From: Flavobacteriales bacterium
GTDB lineage: Bacteria; Bacteroidota; Bacteroidia; CAIKAF01
Assembly (NCBI GenBank): GCA_018401695.1
Contig: JAGYKD010000001.1
Location: forward strand, 1,366,016 to 1,430,015
DNA length: 64,000 bases
Direction: 5' to 3'
Shown: one piece after another, positions 1 through 7,716 of the stretch
Layout of the letters: the number at the start of each line of letters is the position of its first letter
How positions within the stretch are numbered: position 1 is the first letter of the stretch
The notes under the pieces: generated by a model
The model's input: only the letters and a program-made list of their open reading frames with translations
What the model was told of the DNA's origin: nothing
Databases searched by the model: none
Program-made: the position numbers and the translations under genes

Positions 1-125
1 GGGCATGGCCCTGCGGTAGTTTGCTGCGCGCCACTTCCTCGGGCCTGCCCAAATGGGGCCGGTCTGCGCCAAGCTAGCTCGCTCCATCCCTGCGCCAGAT
101 TCCTTATTCTAGAGGGGCGGGCTAC
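1..125 (-). repeat. GC-rich intergenic repeat, family C, copy 1 (edge)
   Basis: GC-rich non-coding segment at the window edge. Read on the minus strand it carries GCGCAGGGATGGAGCGAGC, matching the GGGATGGAG hallmark of other copies at 21.6, 47.7, 49.7 and 62.0 kb. The inner inverted arms are less clear than in those copies, and the element may begin outside the window. No gene is visible in 1-293. Confidence 0.5.
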
Positions 126-150
126 GCACCAAAAATCCCAATAGCTAAAC

Positions 151-207
151 CCTGACGCTGCGGTCAGGACAGGATCGCCGCCAGAATAGCAGCGCGTCAA
201 CGGTCTC
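151..207 (-). repeat. Dispersed repeat family A, partial copy 1
   Basis: The end reads CGTCAACGGTCTC, the reverse complement of GAGACCGTTGACG, which terminates related copies at 7.4, 25.4, 32.4 and 35.9 kb. The internal CTATTCTGGCGGCGATCCTG segment (on the minus strand) and the imperfect palindrome CCTGACGCTGCGGTCAGG are also shared. Only one terminus is present, so this is a half element. Confidence 0.6.
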
Positions 208-293
208 TTATCTCTCAATAGGTTTCTCCTAGGCTTGGTTTATGCCTATAAGCCCGGAAAGGACAAGAAATGCCTAAATCTTCTTATAGACCT

Positions 294-301
294 TACCTTT
301 G
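294..301 (+). promoter_or_regulatory. -7 box upstream of rdgB
   Basis: TACCTTTG matches the Bacteroidota housekeeping -7 consensus TAnnTTTG and lies 13 nt before the ATG at 315. It lies inside the longer reading frame that opens at 270, so it decides for the 315 start. No convincing -33 TTTG was found. Confidence 0.5.
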
Positions 302-314
302 CAAAAAAGCACCC

Positions 315-911
315 ATGGAGCAGACCTTAGTAATGGCCACCCAAAACCCCTTTAAGTTAGCCGAAGCCAAACAGATTTTAGAGCCTTTGGGCTTTCGTGT
401 ATTACATCCTAAAGAGGCCGGATATTCGGGTGACTTAACGGAAACCGGTACCAGTCTTGAAGCCAATGCCACCCAAAAGGCAGAGCAGCTCTATAAGGCC
501 ACCGGTTTTCATGCATTTGCCGACGATACCGGACTGGAAGTGTATTCTCTTCGAGGGCAACCCGGCGTGTATTCTGCTCGTTATGCCGGCGAAATGGCCA
601 ATGCCGAGGACAATATGAAAAAGCTTTTGTTGGAAATGGCGCCAATGGACGAGCGCAAAGCGCGATTCCGCACGGTAATTGCTTTGTTTCTAAACGGTTG
701 CCTGCACCTGTTTGAGGGTTCTGTAGACGGGCACATCAACAAGGCTCCCAAAGGCGCCGGCGGTTTTGGCTACGATCCGGTGTTTGTGCCCGAAGGCGGT
801 GACCGCACTTTTGCAGAATTCGAGTCGGAAGAGAAAAATGACATATCGCATAGAGGAAGAGCCCTGCGTGCCATGGAGCATTACCTCAAACATTTGGAAA
901 ATATGCCATGA
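315..911 (+). CDS. rdgB: Non-canonical purine NTP pyrophosphatase (RdgB/HAM1)
   Basis: Hydrolyses (d)ITP and XTP to the monophosphate, a cytosolic house-cleaning enzyme that keeps deaminated purines out of nucleic acids. Visible family motifs are the N-terminal ATQNPFKLAEAK segment, the central FADDTGLEV metal-site motif followed by PGVYSARYAG, and the C-terminal GGFGYDPVF and SHRGRAL segments that contact base and phosphate. About 198 residues from the chosen ATG is the normal family length. A frame opening at 270 would add 15 residues but overlaps a -7 promoter box, so 315 is preferred. The stop overlaps the next start by 4 bp (ATGA), suggesting translational coupling with the porin-like gene. 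Confidence 0.95.
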   Translation: MEQTLVMATQNPFKLAEAKQILEPLGFRVLHPKEAGYSGDLTETGTSLEANATQKAEQLYKATGFHAFADDTGLEVYSLRGQPGVYSARYAGEMANAEDNMKKLLLEMAPMDERKARFRTVIALFLNGCLHLFEGSVDGHINKAPKGAGGFGYDPVFVPEGGDRTFAEFESEEKNDISHRGRALRAMEHYLKHLENMP

Positions 912-2866
912 GGCGCCTCCTCCCTATTTTGGTCTCTCTGTTTTGTGTTGCTATTTCAGCACAAACCACCCAACGGTCTAAGGTAGAGGATGCCGGCGAT
1001 ACTGCAGCCGTTCGTGTTCTCAAGTATGCTTCCTTTGCCTCTACCGGCAAATTCAGCGACGATACCCTAAAGCTCACCATGAGGCAATTTAGATTTTTAG
1101 ATCCGGCCATGCAATCGGCAAGATTAAATGCTTCTTTGGGAAACTTAGGAACCGCAGCCTACCCCATACGTCCTCAATTTTTGGAAGGTTTAGGTCCTCG
1201 CTTGGGTTGGACCGCTTTTTTACCCAATCAATACCTTCCCGAAGAGGTGCCCTATTTCAAAACCTCTCGTCCTTTTAGCCAAATGACGTATCAATTGGGC
1301 AGCGCAAGCGAACATTATTTTCAGGCCCTACACACCCAAAGTCTGCTTCCCGGTTGGCAGGCCGGTTTGCGCTTTAGACATCAAAACTCGGTGGGCCTTT
1401 ATCAAAGACAGGATGCCGTACACAGCAATGCCCAAGTGCTGACCCGCTACCTATCCAAGGCCAAAACCTATGCAATTACTGCCCATTTTACCCACAACAC
1501 ACATGGCGTTCAAGAAAATGGCGGACTTCGAAACGATTCAAGCCTAATTCTGGGCGGATTGTTTGGAGCCAATGGAAGTTTTTTACCCAACACCAACCGA
1601 AGCACCTATCCGGTCAGGTTTGCCGCAGCTCAGCGACAAGGATTTAGAAATACTGCCGGACTCCGACAGGTTTGGGCTCCTTGGGGACTGCCGCAGCTCA
1701 ACGATTCAGGCGTTACCGGAGGGCGGTTTACTTTAGTGCATGCGTTGGTCTATGATAATTTTGAGGATCGATTTTCGGACGAGGCTCCGGATACTTCTTA
1801 TTATCCGGCCTTATTGGTAGACAGCCTTCAAAGCAGACATAGCTTGGGCTACGAAACGCTGCGAAATGAAGTGGGAATTAAAATGTACCTCAACAAAAAA
1901 AGCTTGAGCGGTAGTCCTTTAAGCCTCCAGCTAGGCCATATAGCCTATGGCTTGTATAGTACCTTAGACACCCTTCAGCAAGCCGATACTACCTTGCAGG
2001 AAATTCAAAGAGTTCAAGTTTCGGGGCAACATTTTGACCTTTCAGGAAGCCTTAGCTTTGATTTAGGCAAAAGCTTACGCGCAGATGCCGGTGGCTCCTT
2101 TGTCTTGAGTGGATTTAACCAAGGCGATCTTGCCGGTTTTTTTGAAACCGAATGGCATTGGAAAGATAGTTTAGGCCGGGAGAGAGGCTTGGATGTTAAG
2201 TTTAGAGCCGATGTGCGCTTAAGCGAACCTGATTTTTTGTCGCAGAACTTTTTGTCGAATGCCAAGGTATGGCAACAAGATTTTGGAAAAACATTGCGAT
2301 GGACTCTGGATGGAACCGCAAATGCCAAACGTTGGGATGCCGGCTTAAGAGTTCAGGCCCATTTGCTCACAAACTATGTATGGTGGAATGCGCAGGCTAT
2401 TCCGGAACAAAACTCCGGTTCTGCCACCCTTCTTTCTGCTGAAGTTTCTAAATATCAACGTATTGGGCCTATTGATTTAGGGCTGTTTGTCTTAGGTCAA
2501 TTCAGTAGCACCAATCAAATGCCACTACCCAACTTAGTGGCGCATGCCGATTTAAGCTACACCAATCGTTTTTTTAAGAAAAACTTGGAGCTTAGGCTAG
2601 GCCTCGATGTATTCTATATTTCAGGCTTTAGCGGCATGGGCTATGATGTGTTTACCGGCAGGTACTTTGCCCAGCAACAGCTGAGTACCGGAAACTATCC
2701 CTTTGTCGACTTTTATGTGGCGGCACATATACGAACGGCATACTTCTTTTTCCGATTACGGCATGTAAACCAGGGCCTTACGGGGAATTCATACTTTATT
2801 GCTCCTCACCACCCCATGCAAGATCGAACCATTCAGGTTGGAGTAGTTTGGAACTTTTTTAATTAA
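908..2866 (+). CDS. Putative outer-membrane porin (Bacteroidota porin-like family)
   Basis: A 652-residue protein with a clear signal peptide (hydrophobic run ending AISAQ). It is followed by long alternating polar/aromatic strands such as FRFRHQNSVG-like and LELRLGLDVFY, and it ends in a strand with terminal aromatic residues (VGVVWNFFN), as expected of an outer-membrane beta-barrel. It resembles the 'putative porin' family of Bacteroidota; substrate unknown. Its ATG overlaps the rdgB stop, so the two are probably co-transcribed even though their functions look unrelated. The assignment rests on overall barrel character rather than on a diagnostic motif. Confidence 0.65.
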   Translation: MRRLLPILVSLFCVAISAQTTQRSKVEDAGDTAAVRVLKYASFASTGKFSDDTLKLTMRQFRFLDPAMQSARLNASLGNLGTAAYPIRPQFLEGLGPRLGWTAFLPNQYLPEEVPYFKTSRPFSQMTYQLGSASEHYFQALHTQSLLPGWQAGLRFRHQNSVGLYQRQDAVHSNAQVLTRYLSKAKTYAITAHFTHNTHGVQENGGLRNDSSLILGGLFGANGSFLPNTNRSTYPVRFAAAQRQGFRNTAGLRQVWAPWGLPQLNDSGVTGGRFTLVHALVYDNFEDRFSDEAPDTSYYPALLVDSLQSRHSLGYETLRNEVGIKMYLNKKSLSGSPLSLQLGHIAYGLYSTLDTLQQADTTLQEIQRVQVSGQHFDLSGSLSFDLGKSLRADAGGSFVLSGFNQGDLAGFFETEWHWKDSLGRERGLDVKFRADVRLSEPDFLSQNFLSNAKVWQQDFGKTLRWTLDGTANAKRWDAGLRVQAHLLTNYVWWNAQAIPEQNSGSATLLSAEVSKYQRIGPIDLGLFVLGQFSSTNQMPLPNLVAHADLSYTNRFFKKNLELRLGLDVFYISGFSGMGYDVFTGRYFAQQQLSTGNYPFVDFYVAAHIRTAYFFFRLRHVNQGLTGNSYFIAPHHPMQDRTIQVGVVWNFFN

Positions 2867-2874
2867 TTTAAGGC

Positions 2875-3474
2875 ATGGAAAAGATGCCCGGCCGCATTTC
2901 TTACTACGAACTAAACGTGTTGGTGCACCAGTTGCTGGACTTAGGCTATTCGAGATCGGCCGTATACAAAGAAGTGATTTCTACCGAGCGCGTTATGGCC
3001 AAAACCCTGGCTAAACTGCTTGCGGCCATGCCCACCAGGCATGAGCGCATGCAGCAACAAGGTTTTTTGTTTTTGCTATGGGGAATGGTGGCCTTGAACT
3101 TTTTGGCCTTGTCCGCCTGCAGTATTTGGACGCTTTTCGTAAGCTATTCCTTTGGCCCTGTCATGTATTTGGGAATGCTCCAGTTTCTTTTATTGGCAGG
3201 GGTTTGGGGTCTTCCGCGCTTTACACGTGTGGTTTTTGCCATTATGGTAGCAGAAGCCTCATTTTCTTTGTTTCTGTCTTTTATTCTACCCTCCATGATT
3301 TCGGGCATCTATTGGAGCTATATTATTTGGGTACTTTGCGCTTCGCGCTTATTGTTGGTTTTATGGATGTACCACAACATAGGTAGTCCGCTTAAGGTGC
3401 GAAAAGTTCCCTACCGAAATAGCGAAGGACAATTGAGGCTTAAGCTTGAATTTGAGTTCGTGCGCGATAAATAA
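2875..3474 (+). CDS. Small integral membrane protein of unknown function
   Basis: A 199-residue protein not recognised as a known family. The first ~60 residues are soluble and basic/helical (segments around LLDLGYSRSAVYKEV). Four hydrophobic stretches follow, roughly at residues 63-88, 96-116, 120-143 and 147-165, and then a charged ~35-residue C-terminal tail. It starts 8 nt after the porin-like gene on the same strand, so it is likely the last gene of an rdgB-porin-membrane protein unit. The gene on the opposite strand converges 11 nt away. Confidence 0.6.
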   Translation: MEKMPGRISYYELNVLVHQLLDLGYSRSAVYKEVISTERVMAKTLAKLLAAMPTRHERMQQQGFLFLLWGMVALNFLALSACSIWTLFVSYSFGPVMYLGMLQFLLLAGVWGLPRFTRVVFAIMVAEASFSLFLSFILPSMISGIYWSYIIWVLCASRLLLVLWMYHNIGSPLKVRKVPYRNSEGQLRLKLEFEFVRDK

Positions 3475-3485
3475 GCTTTAGCAGC

Positions 3486-4259
3486 TTATAAACCTTGAGG
3501 AGTGAGCAGCAAGCTGTCGGGCCTGGATGACAAAGGCAGATAGTATACCAAGTCTTTCGCCTTTATTGAATTAAGGGTGTCAATGGTTATTGGGTTGAGG
3601 CTGTCTTGCCGCACTTGAAGCAAGGTCATAGAGCCTTCGGAAGGGAAAGAGTCTATGTGGATCAGCAGCCCGGAGTCGTTGGTGATCCAAACGGCTTTGA
3701 GTTCCCAACCCGAAGAATCAGAAACCTTAAAAAAAGAATTGTTAGGTTGCAGCAGACGCAGGGTTTGGTTTTCCAAGGCCTGAAAACGGGCATATAACTC
3801 TTGGTACCTGCGTTCTTGCTCCGAAGGCGAAACAGGACTTGCCCCATGGCTTTTTTGGTATTGAAAAATCCAATACACGTTTAGAATTAAACTAATTGCA
3901 AACGCCAATAAACCAAAACCCGCTATTAAACGAAGCGCCCTAAGGCTTTTGGCAGGAGTAGGCTTTCCCCGCTCCATGGGGGCTTTGCGGATGAGCTTGA
4001 GGCTTTGTTCCAGCACTTGGTCTTTTTCTTCCGGGAGCAGAGCTATTCCGGGGTGCACGCCCACTACTTCTCGATGCATGCCCTGTAAGTGCTTGTCCGG
4101 AAGCTCCAACCGACGCCAGGTAAACCAAGTTTCGGCTACTTGCTGACTAAGCTTTTTGCAAAGCACATCCGACCACGGCTCCTCTTCGCGACGGATTTGG
4201 TCCATCAGGCCACTTAGGAGGTTCAGCGTGTCGGGGTCTATGCCGGGCTTTTGTTTCAT
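3486..4259 (-). CDS. Single-pass membrane protein of unknown function
   Basis: About 257 residues from the preferred ATG (MKQKPGIDP); an upstream ATG at 4307 would add a hydrophobic 16-residue extension and is less likely. The layout is a ~105-residue charged cytoplasmic part, one TM segment (around LIAGFGLLAFAISLILNVYW), a short coiled-coil-like stretch rich in Glu/Gln (ERRYQELYARFQALENQ) and a ~75-residue C-terminal domain. This resembles anti-sigma-factor architecture, but there is no zinc-finger motif and no adjacent sigma factor, so no function is assigned. It is divergent from ilvE. Confidence 0.6.
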   Translation of the reverse strand: MKQKPGIDPDTLNLLSGLMDQIRREEEPWSDVLCKKLSQQVAETWFTWRRLELPDKHLQGMHREVVGVHPGIALLPEEKDQVLEQSLKLIRKAPMERGKPTPAKSLRALRLIAGFGLLAFAISLILNVYWIFQYQKSHGASPVSPSEQERRYQELYARFQALENQTLRLLQPNNSFFKVSDSSGWELKAVWITNDSGLLIHIDSFPSEGSMTLLQVRQDSLNPITIDTLNSIKAKDLVYYLPLSSRPDSLLLTPQGL

Positions 4260-4319
4260 CGTATAAAGGTTAACAAAATATAACAAGAAAAAGATTAAAT
4301 GCACCACAAGCCTCTTTTT

Positions 4320-4373
4320 AGGAGCCTAATGCTTACAAGCGGATTGAGTCAATCTGTCTATCTTTAGGCTCCT
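4320..4373. promoter_or_regulatory. 10-bp perfect inverted repeat between ilvE and a divergent gene
   Basis: AGGAGCCTAA (4320-4329) and TTAGGCTCCT (4364-4373) are exact reverse complements whose centres are 44 bp apart, about four helical turns. They occupy the 136-bp gap between two divergent genes, just upstream of ilvE. This could be a paired operator half-site arrangement or an RNA hairpin in the ilvE leader. A near-consensus -7 box (TATCTTTA) overlaps the second arm. Confidence 0.35.
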
Positions 4374-4395
4374 TTAAAACAAAGCCAGTTCCCTT

Positions 4396-5466
4396 ATGTC
4401 CGCATATAGCATACGTACTGAAGTAAAGCACCCCTCTGCATCCTCGGCAGTAGATTGGGAGAATCTTACCTTCGGTCGAACCTTCTCCGACCACATGTTT
4501 GTGGTAGATTTCGACGGAAACCAATGGGTTGACCCACGAATTGTGCCTTATGGTCCCATGAGCTTTGACCCCGCAATCTCTGCCATTCATTATGGTCAAA
4601 GCATTTTCGAAGGTCTAAAGGCATTTAAAGGAAACGACGGAAAAGTACGGGTGTTTCGCCCCGAAATGAACGCCCGCCGATTAAACCACAGCGCCAAACG
4701 AATGTGTATGGCTGAGCTTCCCGAATCCCTGTTTTTGGAAGGGCTGCTCAAATTACTTGCCTTAGACGCTGCATGGGTTCATCCCGAAGACGGATACTCC
4801 CTCTACATTAGGCCTTTTATGTTTGCCACCGAAACGTATTTAGGCATTAAACCCTCCGATACCTACCGCTTTGTTATTATGACTTCTCCCGTTAAGGCTT
4901 ACTACCAAGGCGCCATTCGCGTTAAGGTGGAGCGGCACTACACCCGCGCAGCCTCCGGAGGCACCGGCTCAGCAAAAGCTGCCGGCAATTACGCCGCATC
5001 GCTTTATCCGGCCAAACTGGCCCAAGAACAAGGCTTTCGCCAGCTTATTTGGACCGATGCCGCAAACCACGAATATTTAGAAGAAAGCGGTACCATGAAC
5101 CTCTTCTTCATGAGAAACGGTTTGCTCCACACCCCAACCACCGAAAGCGATACCATTTTGGCAGGGGTAACCCGCGATTCCATTCTTACTCTGGCGAATT
5201 CCTGGGGAGTGCCCATCGAAACACGACGTATTAAAGTCACAGAACTTCAAGAAGGCTTGAGGGACGGCTCCATCACCGAGCTCTTTGGAGCCGGCACAGC
5301 GGCTACCATTGCACAAATCGAGTCCATCCGAATTGATGAGGAAGATTTTACGCCGCCACCGGTGGAGGAAAGAGCGTTTTCTAATAAGGTGGCAGAAACC
5401 CTTACCGGAATCAAAAAGGGCGTTTTGGAGGATCCCTTTGGGTGGGTGCACTTGGTGCAGGGCTGA
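4396..5466 (+). CDS. ilvE: Branched-chain amino acid aminotransferase
   Basis: PLP-dependent class IV (fold type IV) transaminase that interconverts Val, Leu and Ile with their 2-oxo acids using 2-oxoglutarate/glutamate. The 356-residue length and sequence match the eukaryotic/BCAT2-like branch. Visible features are the substrate-site segment IHYGQSIFEGLKAF, the RPEMNARRLNHSAKRM region, the RPFMFATE segment, the PLP-lysine region GGTGSAKAAGNYAASL with the Schiff-base Lys at residue 194, then EESGTMNLFF and the phosphate-binding LFGAGTAATIA. No other ilv/leu genes are adjacent. A 10-bp inverted repeat upstream may be its control site. Confidence 0.95.
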   Translation: MSAYSIRTEVKHPSASSAVDWENLTFGRTFSDHMFVVDFDGNQWVDPRIVPYGPMSFDPAISAIHYGQSIFEGLKAFKGNDGKVRVFRPEMNARRLNHSAKRMCMAELPESLFLEGLLKLLALDAAWVHPEDGYSLYIRPFMFATETYLGIKPSDTYRFVIMTSPVKAYYQGAIRVKVERHYTRAASGGTGSAKAAGNYAASLYPAKLAQEQGFRQLIWTDAANHEYLEESGTMNLFFMRNGLLHTPTTESDTILAGVTRDSILTLANSWGVPIETRRIKVTELQEGLRDGSITELFGAGTAATIAQIESIRIDEEDFTPPPVEERAFSNKVAETLTGIKKGVLEDPFGWVHLVQG

Positions 5467-5534
5467 AGAAAAAACTCGCTTAAACAGCCGTTGAAACGAA
5501 CCGATCGAAATTCCGCAGCCGGCTTTGGGATTGC

Positions 5535-5927
5535 TTAGGCTGTTAAAAAGGATAGGCGCAGCAAACCTGTGTTATAAAAGGTTTTTTGGGCGCCGTTTTT
5601 GTCTTCCCCGGATTTGCTTCGTGCCCGTTGGCGTTTTTCTTTTTGCAGCTTTACCAATGCCAGTGGACTTATCGTTTCCCTGACTTCAAAAGCACTCAGT
5701 GCTGATAGTTGGTCCAAAACCCTTAACACCTGAATGAGCGTGGATACCGTTACCGTTTCACCACGCTCCAGTAAGCTTAAGGTAGATTGACTGATACCGG
5801 CTGAGGTTGCCAACGCATCCTGCGTATTATTTTGCTCCATGCGATGATGCCTGACAAATGTGCCAATGTACTTAGCGAGTGCTTTGTCGCTCATAGAAGC
5901 CCATTCTTTGAATGATGTATCAGTCAT
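5535..5927 (-). CDS. HipB-like XRE-family transcriptional regulator (orphan)
   Basis: A 130-residue protein with a cro/C1-type helix-turn-helix around residues 19-70. The segment NNTQDALATSAGISQSTLS gives helix 2-turn-helix 3, followed by LERGETVTVSTLIQVLRVL. A basic C-terminal tail (KLQKEKRQRARSKSGE) is not part of the fold. The sequence looks like HipB-type antitoxin regulators, but no HipA kinase or other toxin lies next to it. The upstream DNA instead holds a decayed IS66-type ORF and then a Fic gene. The partner may therefore have been lost, or the protein may act alone. Confidence 0.75.
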   Translation of the reverse strand: MTDTSFKEWASMSDKALAKYIGTFVRHHRMEQNNTQDALATSAGISQSTLSLLERGETVTVSTLIQVLRVLDQLSALSAFEVRETISPLALVKLQKEKRQRARSKSGEDKNGAQKTFYNTGLLRLSFLTA

Positions 5928-6010
5928 AAAGTCGATTTTTGAGCTTTAGTGAATGATATATAATGCATGAAACTCTTGAACGCGCTATGTCATACAACGG
6001 CAACAGCTCC

Positions 6011-6163
6011 TCATCTTCCATGCGCAGATTGTTGGGTATGCGATCGCCTATTTGTACGATGGTTTTGGGGGAAGCTTACAACATGAGCCTGGGTTTCTCC
6101 GCTTTGACGCCATTTCTCTACCAGCCCAAGCATAGCTTCTCGTTTTTGATCGTTCTTGGACAT
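6011..6163 (-). pseudogene. Remnant of an IS66-type accessory ORF (TnpA-like N-terminus)
   Basis: Reading from the ATG at 6163 gives SKNDQKREAMLGLVEKWRQSG and ~29 further residues before a stop at 6011. The pattern 'KREAMLxLVExWRQSGxTQ' resembles the N-terminal helix of the small IS66-family accessory protein. After it the frame loses similarity, and nothing like TnpB or the large transposase follows. A second open frame (TIVQIGDRIPNNLRMEDEE) overlaps the end and is unassigned. This explains the non-coding 5928-6282 gap as insertion-sequence debris. Judged from a short stretch only. Confidence 0.4.
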
Positions 6164-6282
6164 AATTTCATGGCCCAAAGTATTGCGGTGATTTTTGGTA
6201 AGGAATATGGGGTTGGCCGAATGCTTACTTTTGTGAAGCGTTTTTGGGGTGCTCGGCTAAATGTTAGCAACGGTCTCAGTAT

Positions 6283-7248
6283 TTATTTTACAACATACTT
6301 GGTTTTGTTCAGCTGCCCAGTACTTCCAAATAAGTTCAATTCAATTCCTTTTTTAAGATCTCGACTTGCAGTAGCTGAAGAAATATCCTTAAATACATTC
6401 ATGTAGTCTTTTCGAGTGAATTCCCGAAATCCTTGATTTAAAAAATACTCCAGCCTGTCGTTGTCCTTTAATATTCTATTATTATAATGGAGCAATTGGG
6501 TCAATGATTTTTCAATCACTCCCAACATATACTCAATAAAAGGAGTTGATTTTCCTGATTTGTCACTCATCGAAAGCGATTTATAATATTCATCCTGAGT
6601 ACCGCTGATCAGTGTTTCAAAAGGCAAGTATTCGAAAATAGCATAATCCTTTATTAGAATAACTGTTTGCCATAATCTTCCCATTCGGCCATTACCATCT
6701 ATGAATGGATGTATAAATTCCATTTCATAGTGAAATACACAACTTTTTATTAAAGTGAGTTCCCGGTCATCTTTTAAATACTCAAATAGGTCTTTCATTA
6801 AATAGGGTACATTCTGAAATGGAGGTGCCACATGTTCCATATTATTACCTTTCACGATACCAGCACTTTGACTCCTATATTTCCCTGCATTGAAAATTAA
6901 GCCATTCATTAATGCGGAATGAGCTTTTAGAAAATCTTTTTCCGAGTAATGCTTGTATGTATTTAATTCATGGTATACTTTGATTGCATTTAGAACTTCT
7001 AACACATCCTTTTCAGGTCCAATGACTCTTTTGTTCTCAATCAATGCGGTAATTTGTTCTTCTGTTAAGGCATTACCTTCGATTTGCAAAGAAGATTGAA
7101 TTGTTTTAATTCTATTCTGCTTACGCAATTGTGGAGATTGTTTGCTTAGATAGTTTGCCTTAACTTCTCCAATTTTCTCAGAGATAGAACTTATTAGCTT
7201 TAAAATCTTTGGCGTAATGTCATAAGGAGGCCTCATTGATAATATCAT
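6283..7248 (-). CDS. Fic-domain protein (class II, probable AMPylase)
   Basis: A 321-residue Fic protein expected to transfer AMP (or a related group) to protein hydroxyls. The catalytic motif HPFIDGNGRMGR is complete, with the catalytic His at residue 180. An N-terminal inhibitory helix motif (S/T)xxxE(G/N) is present as SLQIEGN at residues 53-59, the class II arrangement with internal auto-inhibition. The C-terminal ~60 residues look like a winged-helix domain (SATASRDLKKG). It is markedly AT-rich and Lys/Ile/Asn-rich compared with its neighbours, which suggests recent transfer. A TAnnTTTG box 10 nt upstream supports the ATG at 7248. Confidence 0.9.
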   Translation of the reverse strand: MILSMRPPYDITPKILKLISSISEKIGEVKANYLSKQSPQLRKQNRIKTIQSSLQIEGNALTEEQITALIENKRVIGPEKDVLEVLNAIKVYHELNTYKHYSEKDFLKAHSALMNGLIFNAGKYRSQSAGIVKGNNMEHVAPPFQNVPYLMKDLFEYLKDDRELTLIKSCVFHYEMEFIHPFIDGNGRMGRLWQTVILIKDYAIFEYLPFETLISGTQDEYYKSLSMSDKSGKSTPFIEYMLGVIEKSLTQLLHYNNRILKDNDRLEYFLNQGFREFTRKDYMNVFKDISSATASRDLKKGIELNLFGSTGQLNKTKYVVK

Positions 7249-7258
7249 TTGATACTAT

Positions 7259-7266
7259 CAAAGGTA
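7259..7266 (-). promoter_or_regulatory. -7 box upstream of the Fic gene
   Basis: CAAAGGTA on the plus strand is TACCTTTG on the minus strand, a perfect TAnnTTTG box, 10 nt before the Fic ATG. It implies a very short leader and expression from the host-type housekeeping promoter despite the gene's foreign base composition. Confidence 0.5.
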
Positions 7267-7378
7267 TGTTGCTTTACTAGCATCTCCAAAAATTATTCCG
7301 ACTAAGGTTGTTTCTTAATTGCTCAATATCAATTTGTAAGCTTCCCCACAACCGGATAGTCCAAAGCTAGAATTAAAT

Positions 7379-7436
7379 GAGACCGTTGACCTGTTGTGTT
7401 TTCAAGTTTATAACCCTGACCGAAGCGTCAGGGGAT
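7379..7436 (+). repeat. Dispersed repeat family A, partial copy 2
   Basis: Begins GAGACCGTTGAC and continues with TTGTGTTTTCAAGTTTATAA and the palindrome CCTGACCGAAGCGTCAGG. This matches the right-hand half (reverse complement) of the full copy at 25400-25542. It directly precedes a family B element. Confidence 0.65.
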
Positions 7437-7456
7437 TAAGGCAGAGCCAAATTGAA

Positions 7457-7672
7457 AGGCCACACCATAGCCCACGTTTTCAACCGTGGGCTTCATAAAA
7501 CACCCCACGGAGCTTAACGCGCCCCGGCGCAGGCCAATTAGCCTGCCGCTGTAGTGCGCACAGCAGCTGCGTGGGCAAGAGCGACCAGAGGAAGCTCCTT
7601 GCCCACGCTTAGCTGCATAGCTGCGCTACAAGGCAGCTAATGGCCGGAGACGGATGAGGCGCCCAAAAACTG
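7457..7672 (+). repeat. Dispersed repeat family B, copy 1 (~215 bp)
   Basis: Non-coding structured element beginning ATAGCCCACG...CCGTGGGCTTCAT and ending near CTAATGGCCGGAGACGGAT. It aligns over about 200 bp with the reverse complement of 52385-52590, sharing for example CCCCACGGAGC, AGGCCA(A)..TAGCCTGCCGC, AGAGCGACCA, AGGAAGCTCCTT and GGCAGCTAATGGCCGG. The terminal CCCACGGTTGAAACCGTGGG-type palindrome is the sort of sequence seen in REP/RAYT-associated repeats of Bacteroidota. With the adjoining family A copy it accounts for most of the 7249-7716 gap. Confidence 0.75.
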
Positions 7673-7716
7673 CCTCTACAATCTCTGTGCATTCCACAAA
7701 ATTCTGAACGGAGAAG

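Noticed and set aside
6262-6275. Family A end near GCAACGGTCTC
   Set aside because: Only about 10 bp match the terminus and the flanking sequence is unrelated; may be chance.
5963-6406. Plus-strand 147-residue ORF
   Set aside because: It runs antisense over the IS66-like remnant and the Fic 3' end, has no family signature and low-complexity start; judged a chance frame.
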